Assembly: GCF_020687545.1 (NCBI RefSeq)
Contig: NZ_JAJEQX010000011.1
Location: 38,266-102,265, forward strand
Source of the DNA: Ruminococcus turbiniformis
Lineage (GTDB): Bacteria > Bacillota > Clostridia > Lachnospirales > Lachnospiraceae
Length of the DNA stretch: 64,000 nucleotides
Reading direction: 5' to 3'
Shown piece by piece: positions 43,539-52,858 of the stretch. The notes beneath the pieces are model-generated. The model did no database searches. It was not told the DNA's origin and saw nothing but the letters and a program-made list of their open reading frames with translations. The position numbers and the translations under genes are program-made. Positions within the stretch are counted from its first letter, which is position 1; the number at the start of each line of letters is the position of its first letter.

Positions 43539-44948
43539 ATGTTATTCAGCAGTATTACATTTTTGTTTTTGTTTCTGCCGGTTGTGCTGGCAGTATATTA
43601 TATCGTACCGTTTAAGGCGAAAAATATTGTCCTGCTTATTGCGAGTCTGTTTTTCTATGCCTGGGGGGAACCGGTCTATGTCATTCTCATGATTCTCTCG
43701 ATTATGCTCAATTATTTCTGCGGGCGGGACATCAAAGAGAATGAGGAGGATCCGCGCAGGGCGAAGCTTGGCGTGATCTTTGCTGTTGCGGCAAATCTGT
43801 TTGTCCTGGGATTTTTCAAATATTACGGATTCCTTATTGAGACGCTGAATGCGATGCTTCCGATAGACATTCCGTACAGGGAGCTTCCGCTGCCGGTTGG
43901 AATTTCATTCTATACATTCCAGGCGATCTCCTACATCCTGGACGTATACTGGAAAAAGGCGCAGCCGCAGAACAATATTCTGTATTTTGCCCTGTATATC
44001 TCCATGTTCCCGCAGCTCATTGCCGGGCCGATTGTGCAGTATGCTGACATTGAGGAGCAGCTTCGGCGCAGGCATATGGGTATCCGGAAGATCGGCGAGG
44101 GAGCACAGCTTTTTATCATCGGACTTGCGAAAAAGGTCATTCTTGCAAATTCCACGGGAGCTGTCTTTGAGCAGGTGTCGGGCATGGCGGCAGGAAACCT
44201 GTCGATTCTTACGGCGTGGATCGGAGTATTTTCCTACGCATTTCAGATCTACTTTGATTTCAGCGGATATTCGGATATGGCGCTGGGACTCGGCCGGATG
44301 TTCGGCTTCGAGTTCCGGAAGAATTTTGACTATCCTTATGTGTCGAAAAGCGTGACTGAATTCTGGAGAAGATGGCATATTTCCCTGAGCACATGGTTCC
44401 GCGAGTATGTGTATATCCCGCTGGGCGGAAACCGGTGTTCCGTGTCCAGAAACATTTTCAACCTTATGGTTGTGTGGGCGCTCACCGGCATGTGGCACGG
44501 CGCGGCGTGGAACTTTATCGCATGGGGCGTGTACTACGGAGTCATACTTGTGCTGGAAAAATATGTATGGGGAGCATACGTGGACAGGCTGCCGAATGTG
44601 GTGCGCCACATTTACGCGGGCGTACTCGTCCTGGTCGGCTGGGTATTCTTCTTCAGCCCCAGCCTCGGATATGCGATCCGGTATCTGTTTGCCATGATCG
44701 GAGGAGGAGCAGGGATTGTTGATTCAGAAGGCGCGTTCCTTCTGGTTACCCACTGGCTTCTGTATCTTGTGTCGGTGCTCGGCTGTTCGGCTTTCGGAAT
44801 GTCGGTTTTAAGAGGCGTGATACGGGCGCCGCGGAACGCAAAACTGCGCACAGCGGCTGCAGTTGTGATCTATATCGGTATGTTTCTGATATCGGTCGCA
44901 TTCCTTGTGACAGATACATTTAACCCGTTTTTGTATTTCAGATTCTAG
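43539..44948 (+). CDS. MBOAT-family O-acyltransferase (AlgI-like)
   Basis: 469-residue membrane protein with about 10-12 spans. The MBOAT core is present: FYTFQAISYILDVYWKK, DFSGYSDMALGLGRMFGFEF, SVTEFWRRWHISLSTWFREYVYIPLGG and the catalytic His in LTGMWHGAAWNF. It moves an acyl group, usually acetyl, from the cytosol across the membrane for transfer to an exopolysaccharide or cell-wall polymer by partner proteins encoded on either side. Confidence 0.93.
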   Translation: MLFSSITFLFLFLPVVLAVYYIVPFKAKNIVLLIASLFFYAWGEPVYVILMILSIMLNYFCGRDIKENEEDPRRAKLGVIFAVAANLFVLGFFKYYGFLIETLNAMLPIDIPYRELPLPVGISFYTFQAISYILDVYWKKAQPQNNILYFALYISMFPQLIAGPIVQYADIEEQLRRRHMGIRKIGEGAQLFIIGLAKKVILANSTGAVFEQVSGMAAGNLSILTAWIGVFSYAFQIYFDFSGYSDMALGLGRMFGFEFRKNFDYPYVSKSVTEFWRRWHISLSTWFREYVYIPLGGNRCSVSRNIFNLMVVWALTGMWHGAAWNFIAWGVYYGVILVLEKYVWGAYVDRLPNVVRHIYAGVLVLVGWVFFFSPSLGYAIRYLFAMIGGGAGIVDSEGAFLLVTHWLLYLVSVLGCSAFGMSVLRGVIRAPRNAKLRTAAAVVIYIGMFLISVAFLVTDTFNPFLYFRF

Positions 44949-44978
44949 GCTCAGGCCCGGAAATTCAGGTGAGGATTT

Positions 44979-46133
44979 ATGGACAGCAGGAAAAGAAGAG
45001 GACGGACCGCAGGTCTGATCGGAAAAATATTCATATTGCTGCTTTTTGCCGTGATGATTGTGAATTTTATTGTTCCGGACAGGGAGCAGTCGGAAGAGGA
45101 AAACCGGGTGCTCCAGGAGCGGCCGGATCTGAACATGAGCACGATCATGAACGGCGATTTTATGGAGCAGTGGGAAAGCTATATGAGCGATCAGTTCGTG
45201 GGAAGAAATTTCTGGCGCAGTCTCAAGGTTGGAATTGACCGCCTGGGCGGCAGCCGGCTGGAGAACGGTGTCTATATCGGAAAAAACGGACAGCTTCTCG
45301 ATGATATTGAAGTGCCGGATCAGCAGCAGCTCTCCGACAACCTGGAGGCGATAAAAGGGTTTGCAGAGCGGTATTCCGACATTCCTACGGTTATGATGCT
45401 TGTCCCGGACGCGGCATGTATTCTGACGGACCAGCTTCCGGCGTTCGCAACAGTGGAGGATCAGAGCCAGATGTTCGGAATGGCTGCGCGCGAGCTGGGC
45501 GATTCCGTGACATGGGTAGATACCATATCAACTCTGAATAAGCACAGAACAGAAAAGATATACTATAAGACAGACCATCACTGGACGACGCAGGGCGCGT
45601 TCTATGTATTTCAGGATGCGGCAAAAACACTTGGGATTGACGAAGATGTGTCGGGAAGTTTTGTTTCCTATACGGTGACGGATCAGTTTAACGGGGTGCT
45701 CGCTTCAACGAGCGGCGTCGGGCTTGACGAGTATGAGCAGATTGACATCTACGTGCCGTCAGAGGGAGACGACGATGTGGTTGTCAACTATGTGGACGAG
45801 GGAAGAAAGACAACGTCTCTCTATGATTCCTCCAAGCTGGAGACGAGGGACAAATACGGTGTGTTCCTCGGCGGAAATACGTCGGTTGTGGACATTAAGA
45901 CGGTATCCACGAGCCAGAGGCGGCTTCTCATTGTGAAAGATTCCTTTGCAGACTGCTTCATCCCGTTTCTTACCCCGTATTTCCGGGAGATTGTCGTGGT
46001 GGATCCCAGGTATTACAGCGGCACAATGGATGATATTATGGATACTTACAGGATTACGGACACCCTGATTCTGTACAGTGGAAATACCTTTTTTACAGAC
46101 AACAATATAAGCGGAGTGTTTTCGGGTGAGTAA
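44979..46133 (+). CDS. DHHW-motif protein (AlgJ/AlgX-like acetyl transfer partner)
   Basis: 384 residues, one N-terminal membrane helix and an extracellular SGNH-like domain. The name-giving motif is in YKTDHHWTTQGAFYVF, and VKDSFADCFIPFL carries the likely catalytic Ser. AlgJ-like proteins take the acyl group from the MBOAT partner and attach it to polysaccharide. Last gene of the operon; its end overlaps the start of rluF by 8 bp. Confidence 0.87.
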   Translation: MDSRKRRGRTAGLIGKIFILLLFAVMIVNFIVPDREQSEEENRVLQERPDLNMSTIMNGDFMEQWESYMSDQFVGRNFWRSLKVGIDRLGGSRLENGVYIGKNGQLLDDIEVPDQQQLSDNLEAIKGFAERYSDIPTVMMLVPDAACILTDQLPAFATVEDQSQMFGMAARELGDSVTWVDTISTLNKHRTEKIYYKTDHHWTTQGAFYVFQDAAKTLGIDEDVSGSFVSYTVTDQFNGVLASTSGVGLDEYEQIDIYVPSEGDDDVVVNYVDEGRKTTSLYDSSKLETRDKYGVFLGGNTSVVDIKTVSTSQRRLLIVKDSFADCFIPFLTPYFREIVVVDPRYYSGTMDDIMDTYRITDTLILYSGNTFFTDNNISGVFSGE

Positions 46134-46902
46134 TCGGATCAGGGAAGAATTTCTTGGAAAACAGGAGCCTGTAAGGCTGAATAAATATCTGAGTGAGGCG
46201 GGAGTGTGCTCCCGGAGAGAAGCGGACCGCTTAATTGAGAGCGGGCGCGTCACGGTGGACGGAAAAACTGCGCAGACCGGAATGCGGATCACGCCGGGCC
46301 AGACGGTAAAAGTCGGGAAAAAGACAGTATCCCGGCGGGACGAGATGGTTGTGCTCGCGGTAAACAAGCCCCGCGGAATTGTATGCACGCAGGAGAAAAG
46401 AGAGCGGGACAGTATTGTCCGGTTCCTTGATTACCCGGTGCGGATCACATACGCAGGACGGTTGGATAAAGATTCCCGGGGACTTCTTCTTATGACGAAC
46501 AACGGGGATCTGATCAATCAGATTATGCGCGCGGCCAACCGGCATGAGAAAGAGTACAAAGTGACGGTTGACCGCGAGATTACGGATGATTTTGTAAGGC
46601 GGATGGCCGCGGGGGTTCCCATACTGGATACGGTGACGCGGCCGTGTGTGGTGGAAAAAACCGGAAAATACACATTCCGGATTATTCTGACACAGGGGAT
46701 GAACCGCCAGATCAGACGCATGTGCGAGGCTCTGGGATATGAAGTAAGAGACCTTCTGCGCGTGCGCATCATGAATATCCGTCTGGGGAGTCTGAAAGAG
46801 GGCGAATACCGGGAGCTGACGGACCGTGAACTGGATGATCTCTATGATATGATCCACGATTTCAGGTCAGTGCCGGAACAGAAAAAACAGGGGAGAGAGT
46901 AA
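46126..46902 (+). CDS. rluF: 23S rRNA pseudouridine synthase, RluF type
   Basis: 258 residues. N-terminal S4 RNA-binding domain (LNKYLSEAGVCSRREADRLIESGRVTVDG) and a catalytic domain with the Asp motif GRLDKDSRGLLLMTNNGD. It isomerises a uridine of large-subunit rRNA. The GTG start at 46126 overlaps the previous gene. The RsuA/RluF subgroup is clear; the modified position is inferred from family. Confidence 0.88.
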   Translation: MSNRIREEFLGKQEPVRLNKYLSEAGVCSRREADRLIESGRVTVDGKTAQTGMRITPGQTVKVGKKTVSRRDEMVVLAVNKPRGIVCTQEKRERDSIVRFLDYPVRITYAGRLDKDSRGLLLMTNNGDLINQIMRAANRHEKEYKVTVDREITDDFVRRMAAGVPILDTVTRPCVVEKTGKYTFRIILTQGMNRQIRRMCEALGYEVRDLLRVRIMNIRLGSLKEGEYRELTDRELDDLYDMIHDFRSVPEQKKQGRE

Positions 46903-46915
46903 GGGAGAAAAGAGC

Positions 46916-48949
46916 ATGGCAGAAAAGAGCGCGGCAGAGAAGCGCATGACAGAGAGCAGCATGATGGAAAAGGGCATGACAGAGAAGAGCACGGAAGAGA
47001 AGATGGAGCGGATGCGGGAACTGGTTGAGCTCCTTAACCGTGCCCGGAAGGCATATGAACAGGAAGACATGGAAATCATGAGCAACTACGAATACGACAG
47101 GCTCTATGACGAACTGCTGGGACTGGAGAAGGAGCTGAATACAACTCTTGCTTCCAGTCCCACTGTGAATGTGGGCTATGAGGTATTAAGCTCACTTCCA
47201 AAAGAGCGGCATGAGCGTCCCATGCTTTCTCTGGACAAGACAAAAGAAGTGGAACGGCTCAGAGAATTTCTCGGAGATCAGAAAGCGATGATCTCCTGGA
47301 AACTGGACGGGCTGACGATTGTTCTCACCTACCGGAACGGGAGACTTGAAAAGGCCGTGACGAGAGGAAACGGAGAAGTGGGTGAGGTGGTGACGAACAA
47401 CGCGAAAGTGTTTAAAAACATTCCGCTTCAGATCCCCTATCAGGGTGAACTCGTTCTGCGGGGGGAGGCAGTGATCTCCTATAAGGATTTTGAGAAGATC
47501 AACGAAGAGATCGGGGACGCGGAGGCAAAGTACAAGAATCCCCGCAATCTCTGCAGCGGATCTGTGCGGCAGCTCAACAATGAGATCACGGCGAAACGAA
47601 ACGTGAAGTTTTACGCCTTCACGCTTGTACGTGCGGAAGGCGTAGATTTTAAAAACTCCAGAATTTACCAGATGCAGTGGCTGAAAGAACAGGGCTTTGA
47701 CGTCGTGGAAAATCATCCTGTCACGGCGGAGACGATTGACAGCGAGGTGGCATGGTTTGCGGATCATATCAGAGGCAATGAAGTGCCGTCCGACGGTCTT
47801 GTCCTCGTCTACGATGACATTGCCTACGGCCAGTCTCTCGGCTCAACCGCGAAGTTCCCGAGGGATTCCTTCGCGTTTAAATGGGCCGACGAGTCAGCGG
47901 AGACCACGCTTCTGGAAATTGAGTGGAGTCCCTCAAGAACAGGACTGATCAATCCTGTTGCGGTTTTTGAGCCTGTGGAACTGGAAGGAACGACTGTAAG
48001 CCGTGCCAGTGTGCACAACATCAGCATCATGGAGGAACTTGAACTGGGAGTGGGAGACCGGATTACCGTGTACAAAGCAAACATGATCATTCCCCAGATC
48101 GCGGAAAATCTGACGCGGAGCGGTGTCAGGGATATTCCGGAAACATGTCCCGTATGCGGAGGCGCCACACGGATTACAATGGAAAACGAGACAAAGACAC
48201 TGTTCTGTACGAATCCGGGATGTCAGGCAAAGCACATCAAGTCGTTCACGCTCTTTGCGAGCCGTGACGCCATGAACATCGAAGGGCTTTCCGAGGCAAC
48301 TCTGGAAAAATTCATCATGAACGGGTACGTGAAAGATTTTACCGATCTGTTCCACCTTGACCGGTATGAGGAAGAGATCAAGAACATGGACGGCTTCGGG
48401 GAAAAGTCCTATGAAAATCTGCAGAACAGTATCCGCTCTGCAAGGACAACCACAATGCCGCGGCTTGTATACAGTCTGGGAATTCCGAATATCGGAGCTG
48501 CGAACGCACGGATGATCTGTACGGCGCTTGACAATGATCCGCAGCGGATTTTAAACGCGACGGAAGAAGAATTAAGCGGCATTTCCGGTGTGGGCGGAGT
48601 GATTGCGGGGACTTTTGTGTCGTATTTCGCGGACACGAAACACAGAGATCTGTTTGAACGTCTTCTGAGAGAAGTAGAGATTCCGAAAGAGGAAGAGTCC
48701 GCGGGTACGCAGAGTTTTGAGGGGCTTACTTTTGTCATAACGGGGAGTGTGGAACACTTCGCGAACCGGGCGGAAGTAAAGGCGGAGATTGAGAAAAGAG
48801 GCGGGAAAGTCACAGGAAGCGTGACTTCAAAGACGAATTATCTCATCAACAATGATGCGGCTTCTGCATCATCAAAAAACCGGAAAGCCAGGGAGCTCGG
48901 AATTCCTGTTATTTCAGAAGACGAATTTATAGCTATGATGAATGAGTGA
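46916..48949 (+). CDS. ligA: NAD-dependent DNA ligase
   Basis: 677 residues. Adenylation domain with Lys129 in SWKLDGLTI, OB fold, zinc finger (CPVCGG ... CTNPGC), helix-hairpin-helix region and a C-terminal BRCT domain (FEGLTFVITGSVEHFANRAEVKAEI). It seals nicks in replication and repair. The first 30 residues are an unusual Met/Glu/Lys/Ser-rich extension with imperfect repeats (MTEKS-like); a later Met could start the conserved part, but GGGAG fits the ATG at 46916. Confidence 0.95.
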   Translation: MAEKSAAEKRMTESSMMEKGMTEKSTEEKMERMRELVELLNRARKAYEQEDMEIMSNYEYDRLYDELLGLEKELNTTLASSPTVNVGYEVLSSLPKERHERPMLSLDKTKEVERLREFLGDQKAMISWKLDGLTIVLTYRNGRLEKAVTRGNGEVGEVVTNNAKVFKNIPLQIPYQGELVLRGEAVISYKDFEKINEEIGDAEAKYKNPRNLCSGSVRQLNNEITAKRNVKFYAFTLVRAEGVDFKNSRIYQMQWLKEQGFDVVENHPVTAETIDSEVAWFADHIRGNEVPSDGLVLVYDDIAYGQSLGSTAKFPRDSFAFKWADESAETTLLEIEWSPSRTGLINPVAVFEPVELEGTTVSRASVHNISIMEELELGVGDRITVYKANMIIPQIAENLTRSGVRDIPETCPVCGGATRITMENETKTLFCTNPGCQAKHIKSFTLFASRDAMNIEGLSEATLEKFIMNGYVKDFTDLFHLDRYEEEIKNMDGFGEKSYENLQNSIRSARTTTMPRLVYSLGIPNIGAANARMICTALDNDPQRILNATEEELSGISGVGGVIAGTFVSYFADTKHRDLFERLLREVEIPKEEESAGTQSFEGLTFVITGSVEHFANRAEVKAEIEKRGGKVTGSVTSKTNYLINNDAASASSKNRKARELGIPVISEDEFIAMMNE

Positions 48950-48951
48950 CA

Positions 48952-48980
48952 ACAGAACAGGAGTCCGGGATCTGTTCTGT
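48952..48980 (+). other. Hairpin between ligA and the DUF1538 gene
   Basis: ACAGAACAG and CTGTTCTGT are perfect 9-base arms around an 11-base loop. There is no T-run; it may be a weak terminator or an operator. Confidence 0.4.
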
Positions 48981-49008
48981 AAACCCAAGAAAGAAAGGCA
49001 GGGAACGC

Positions 49009-50556
49009 GTGAATTTAAAAAAAATCAAATTAGTCGAAAAACTGCAGGAAAAACTGAATGAAACTTTAAAGGCAGTCCTTCCCGTGATCGCGATTGTGCT
49101 TGTGCTTTGTTTTACCATCGCACCGATTGAACCGGGAATCCTTCTGGCATTTCTGTTGGGAGCAGTGCTGCTGATTGTGGGAATGATGTTCTTCACCCTG
49201 GGGGTGGACATGGCCATGTCGCCGATCGGAGAGAGTGTGGGAACATGCATGACCCAGACAAAGAAACTCGGACTTATCATCTTTCTGAGTTTTATACTCG
49301 GATTTATTGTTACCATATCTGAGCCTGATCTTCAGGTTCTCGCCGAACAGGTGCCCGCGGTGCCGAATATGATACTTGTGCTTTCCGTGGCGTTCGGTGT
49401 CGGTGTATTTCTTGTGTCCGCTGTGCTGCGTATTCTGTTTAACATTACGCTTGCACACATGCTGATCGGACTTTACATCATTGTATTTGCCCTGGCATAT
49501 TTTGCGCCGGGAGATTTTGTGGCGGTGGCGTTTGACGCCGGCGGAGTGACAACCGGACCTATGACTGTTCCGTTTATTATGTCGCTTGGTATCGGTATCG
49601 CCGCGATTCGAAGCGATGAGCGCGCGGAGGATGACAGTTTCGGACTTGTCGCCCTCTCATCTGTGGGACCGATTCTGTCAGTGCTTGTGCTGAGCCTGAT
49701 TTACCGTCCGGACAGCGCACAGTATGTTCCGGATTCGGTGCCGTTTATCTCGGATTCAGTGGAACTCTGGCACATATTCGCGGAAGAATTTCCCGCCTAC
49801 ATGGGAGAGATCGCGGTGTCGCTTCTTCCGATTATCGTTTTTTTCGTGATCTTTCAGCTTGTTTTCAGAAGAATGTCCCGCAGGACACTGATCAGGATCG
49901 CCATCGGTATGGTCTATACTTATGTCGGGCTTGTCGTGTTTCTTACGGGCGTGAATGTGGGCTTTATGCCGGCGGGAAACTATCTCGGACAGGTCCTTGC
50001 GGCCAATCCGTATAAATGGATTATCATCCCAATCGGAATGCTGATCGGTTTCTTTATTGTCCGGGCGGAGCCGGCGGTTATTGTTCTGACTCATCAGGTC
50101 GAAGATATTACATCGGGATCAATTCCGGCATCGGCGATGGGGATGAGCCTTTCGATCGGTATCGCGGCCTCCGTAGGGCTCGCAATGACCCGTGTGCTGA
50201 CGGGAATCTCCATCTTCTGGTTTATCATTCCCGGCTATGCGATTGCCCTTGCGCTTTCCTTTTTTGTACCGAAGATATTTACTGCGATCGCGTTTGACTC
50301 GGGCGGTGTGGCATCCGGACCAATGACAGCTACGTTCCTTCTGCCGTTCGCGATCGGAGCCTGTGTGAGTGTGGGCGGAAATATTGTGACAGACGCTTTT
50401 GGGGTGGTCGCTATGGTTGCGATGACGCCTCTGATTACAATTCAGATTCTGGGACTTGTCTATGAGATCAAGTCCAGACGTCTTGAGAAACTTGAAACAG
50501 CGAAAGCGGCGGGTGCGTTTGATCTGCTTCCGGATGACGATATCATTGAACTTTAA
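49009..50556 (+). CDS. DUF1538-family membrane transporter
   Basis: 515 residues, about 12-14 spans in two repeats; the twin motifs AFDAGGVTTGPMTVPFIMSLGIG and AFDSGGVASGPMTATFLLP mark the internal duplication of DUF1538 proteins. The substrate is not known to me. It is followed 14 bp later by a tandem PII-type gene, a pairing like AmtB-GlnK, so transport is probably controlled by direct PII binding. I chose the GTG at 49009 because AAAGGCAGGGA precedes it and the membrane protein starts there; the earlier in-frame start overlaps ligA. Confidence 0.85.
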   Translation: MNLKKIKLVEKLQEKLNETLKAVLPVIAIVLVLCFTIAPIEPGILLAFLLGAVLLIVGMMFFTLGVDMAMSPIGESVGTCMTQTKKLGLIIFLSFILGFIVTISEPDLQVLAEQVPAVPNMILVLSVAFGVGVFLVSAVLRILFNITLAHMLIGLYIIVFALAYFAPGDFVAVAFDAGGVTTGPMTVPFIMSLGIGIAAIRSDERAEDDSFGLVALSSVGPILSVLVLSLIYRPDSAQYVPDSVPFISDSVELWHIFAEEFPAYMGEIAVSLLPIIVFFVIFQLVFRRMSRRTLIRIAIGMVYTYVGLVVFLTGVNVGFMPAGNYLGQVLAANPYKWIIIPIGMLIGFFIVRAEPAVIVLTHQVEDITSGSIPASAMGMSLSIGIAASVGLAMTRVLTGISIFWFIIPGYAIALALSFFVPKIFTAIAFDSGGVASGPMTATFLLPFAIGACVSVGGNIVTDAFGVVAMVAMTPLITIQILGLVYEIKSRRLEKLETAKAAGAFDLLPDDDIIEL

Positions 50557-50569
50557 TTGAGGTAGAGAT

Positions 50570-51250
50570 ATGAGTGAAATCTATTTGATGATGACAATTT
50601 CAAAGCGGTCTGTGGCAAAGAGGATACTGATGTGCTATGAGCAGAACGGGCTTCCGTCCGTACTGTGTACGCTTGCACAGGGCACGGCTACGAGCGAGAC
50701 ACTCGACTATTTTGGACTTGAAGTTACCGAGAAGACGGTGATGCTGGCTGTGGTTACGGACAACACATGGAAAACAGTGAAACGAGAGCTCGAGGACAGA
50801 TTTCAGATCGATGTCCCGGGAACGGGGATTGCATTTCTTATGCCGCTCTCAAGCATAGGCGGGAAAAAAGTAATGCAGTTTCTGCTTGACGGACAGGTAT
50901 ATGAGAAAGAAGAGGAGAGTGTGATGAAAAACACAAAATATGAACTGATTGTCGTGATTGCAAACCATGGGTATACAGAGGAAGTGATGGATGCGGCGAG
51001 AGCTCAGGGAGCCGGCGGCGGAACTTCGATTCATGCGATGGGAACAGGGCTTGAGCGCGCGGAGAAATTCCTCGGCGTCTCCATTGCGGATGAGAAAGAG
51101 ATTATCTTTATTGTGACAAAAACAGAGATGAAAAATGCGATTATGAAGTCCATTATGGAGAACGCGGGACTTGAGAGTAAGGCTAAATCGGTTGTGTTTT
51201 CCATTCCGGTGACAGATACGGCGGGACTCCGTCTTCAGGAAGTACAGTGA
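50570..51250 (+). CDS. Tandem PII-like regulatory protein
   Basis: 226 residues made of two PII-type ferredoxin-like domains (about 1-112 and 118-226). The second retains a T-loop-region pattern (GAGGGTSIHAMGTGLERAEKFLGVSIADEKEIIFIV) that resembles nucleotide-binding PII proteins. It lies directly behind the DUF1538 transporter gene and is probably its regulator, sensing a nucleotide or metal. A fused pair in one chain is unusual; a trimer would hold six domains unless the pairs rearrange. Confidence 0.8.
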   Translation: MSEIYLMMTISKRSVAKRILMCYEQNGLPSVLCTLAQGTATSETLDYFGLEVTEKTVMLAVVTDNTWKTVKRELEDRFQIDVPGTGIAFLMPLSSIGGKKVMQFLLDGQVYEKEEESVMKNTKYELIVVIANHGYTEEVMDAARAQGAGGGTSIHAMGTGLERAEKFLGVSIADEKEIIFIVTKTEMKNAIMKSIMENAGLESKAKSVVFSIPVTDTAGLRLQEVQ

Positions 51251-51286
51251 CAGGCTTTACGGAGCGGGCTTTTAGAAAAAGTTCAT

Positions 51287-51315
51287 TTGTATAACCAGGG
51301 TAAGTGTACTATAAT
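51287..51315 (+). promoter_or_regulatory. Promoter of the ClpX-type gene
   Basis: TTGTAT, 17 bp and TATAAT, 60 bp before the start codon. Confidence 0.75.
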
Positions 51316-51374
51316 GAAATGGTGTCAGGGGAAGTTTTTTCTCCTGCAGTTTTACAGATGGAAGGGAAGCAGAT

Positions 51375-52853
51375 ATGTCAGATCATGATTTCATCCTTGT
51401 GGATGAGGAAGATAGAGAGAATACGCGGGAAGAGGGAGAGAAAGCTTCAGACCGCGGGGATAAAAAGAATGTTGTACCGGCTGACGGCAAAAAGGAGAAA
51501 GACAGAGAAGACGACGGGTATGAAAAGATATGCTTTATATGCCACCGCCCGGAAAGCGTGACGGGAAAGATGATCGATCTTCCCAACAATATCACGGTAT
51601 GCCCTGACTGCATGCAGAGAAGCTTTGACGCCATGACCAACGGGTCCGTAGATTTAAACCGGCTGATGAATATGCCGGGGGTACAGTTTTTCAATATGTC
51701 TGATCTTGAAAATATGCAGCCGAGACAGCAGAAGATCAAAAAGAAAAAAGAAAAGCCGAAAGAGTTCCATCAGCTCGATATCAAAGAGATACCGGCGCCT
51801 CATAAGATCAAGGCCCGCCTGGATGAGTATGTAGTGGGACAGGAATATGCGAAGAAAGCGATGTCTGTGGCCGTGTATAACCATTATAAGAGAGTGGCGA
51901 CCGGGACGATGGATGACATCGAGATTGAGAAATCAAATATGCTGATGATCGGACCGACAGGAAGCGGAAAGACTTACCTGGTTAAGACACTGGCAAAACT
52001 GCTGGATGTGCCGCTTGCTATCACAGATGCCACATCTCTGACCGAAGCGGGATACATAGGCGACGATATCGAAAGCGTAGTGTCCAAGCTCCTGGCCGCT
52101 GCAGACAACGACGTAGAGAGGGCAGAGCAGGGAATTATTTTCATCGATGAGATTGACAAGATAGCGAAGAAGCATAATTCAAACCAGAGAGACGTAAGCG
52201 GCGAGTCTGTGCAGCAGGGAATGCTCAAGCTTCTTGAGGGAAGCGAGGTGGAAGTTCCTGTCGGAGCAAACAGCAAGAATGCCATGGTGCCTCTGACCAC
52301 AGTAAACACAAAGAATATCCTGTTTATCTGCGGAGGCGCGTTCCCGGATCTGGAAAATATTATCAGGGAGAGACTTCAGAAGAAGACTTCCATGGGATTT
52401 AACGCGGAGCTCAAGGACAAGTACAGAGACGACAAGGATCTTCTCTCGAAAGTGACGGTGGAAGATCTCCGCAAATTTGGAATGATACCGGAATTTCTCG
52501 GCCGTCTTCCGATCATATTTACGCTGAAAGGTCTTGATAAGGATATGCTTGTCAAGATCCTGAAAGAGCCGAAGAACGCGATCTTAAAGCAGTATCAGAA
52601 ACTCCTTGCCCTGGACGAGGTGAAACTTGATTTCGACGACGGGGCTCTGGAGGCCATCGCGGAGAAGGCAATGGAAAAAGATACCGGCGCCCGGGCGCTT
52701 CGTGCAATCATCGAAGAATTTATGCTGGATATCATGTATGAGATCCCGAAGGATGACAGCATCGGTGAGGTTACGATTACCCGCGCGTATATCGAGGGCA
52801 CCGGCGGTCCGGTTATCCGTCTGAGGGGGCAGGAAATGCCTCTTCTCGGATAG
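51375..52853 (+). CDS. clpX: ClpX-type AAA+ unfoldase
   Basis: 492 residues, longer than the usual 410-430. A charged N-terminal extension of 50 residues precedes a zinc-binding domain (Cys53, Cys56, Cys76, Cys79), then a linker and the AAA+ core: Walker A GPTGSGKT at 193-200, pore loop EAGYIGDD (GYIG rather than GYVG), Walker B IIFIDEIDKI and the sensor 2 arginine region TGARALRAIIEE. The ClpP-docking tripeptide, usually IGF, reads MGF in TSMGFNAEL. No clpP or trigger factor gene is adjacent, so this may be a second ClpX with altered substrates or partner binding. Confidence 0.88.
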   Translation: MSDHDFILVDEEDRENTREEGEKASDRGDKKNVVPADGKKEKDREDDGYEKICFICHRPESVTGKMIDLPNNITVCPDCMQRSFDAMTNGSVDLNRLMNMPGVQFFNMSDLENMQPRQQKIKKKKEKPKEFHQLDIKEIPAPHKIKARLDEYVVGQEYAKKAMSVAVYNHYKRVATGTMDDIEIEKSNMLMIGPTGSGKTYLVKTLAKLLDVPLAITDATSLTEAGYIGDDIESVVSKLLAAADNDVERAEQGIIFIDEIDKIAKKHNSNQRDVSGESVQQGMLKLLEGSEVEVPVGANSKNAMVPLTTVNTKNILFICGGAFPDLENIIRERLQKKTSMGFNAELKDKYRDDKDLLSKVTVEDLRKFGMIPEFLGRLPIIFTLKGLDKDMLVKILKEPKNAILKQYQKLLALDEVKLDFDDGALEAIAEKAMEKDTGARALRAIIEEFMLDIMYEIPKDDSIGEVTITRAYIEGTGGPVIRLRGQEMPLLG

Positions 52854-52858
52854 AAAAT

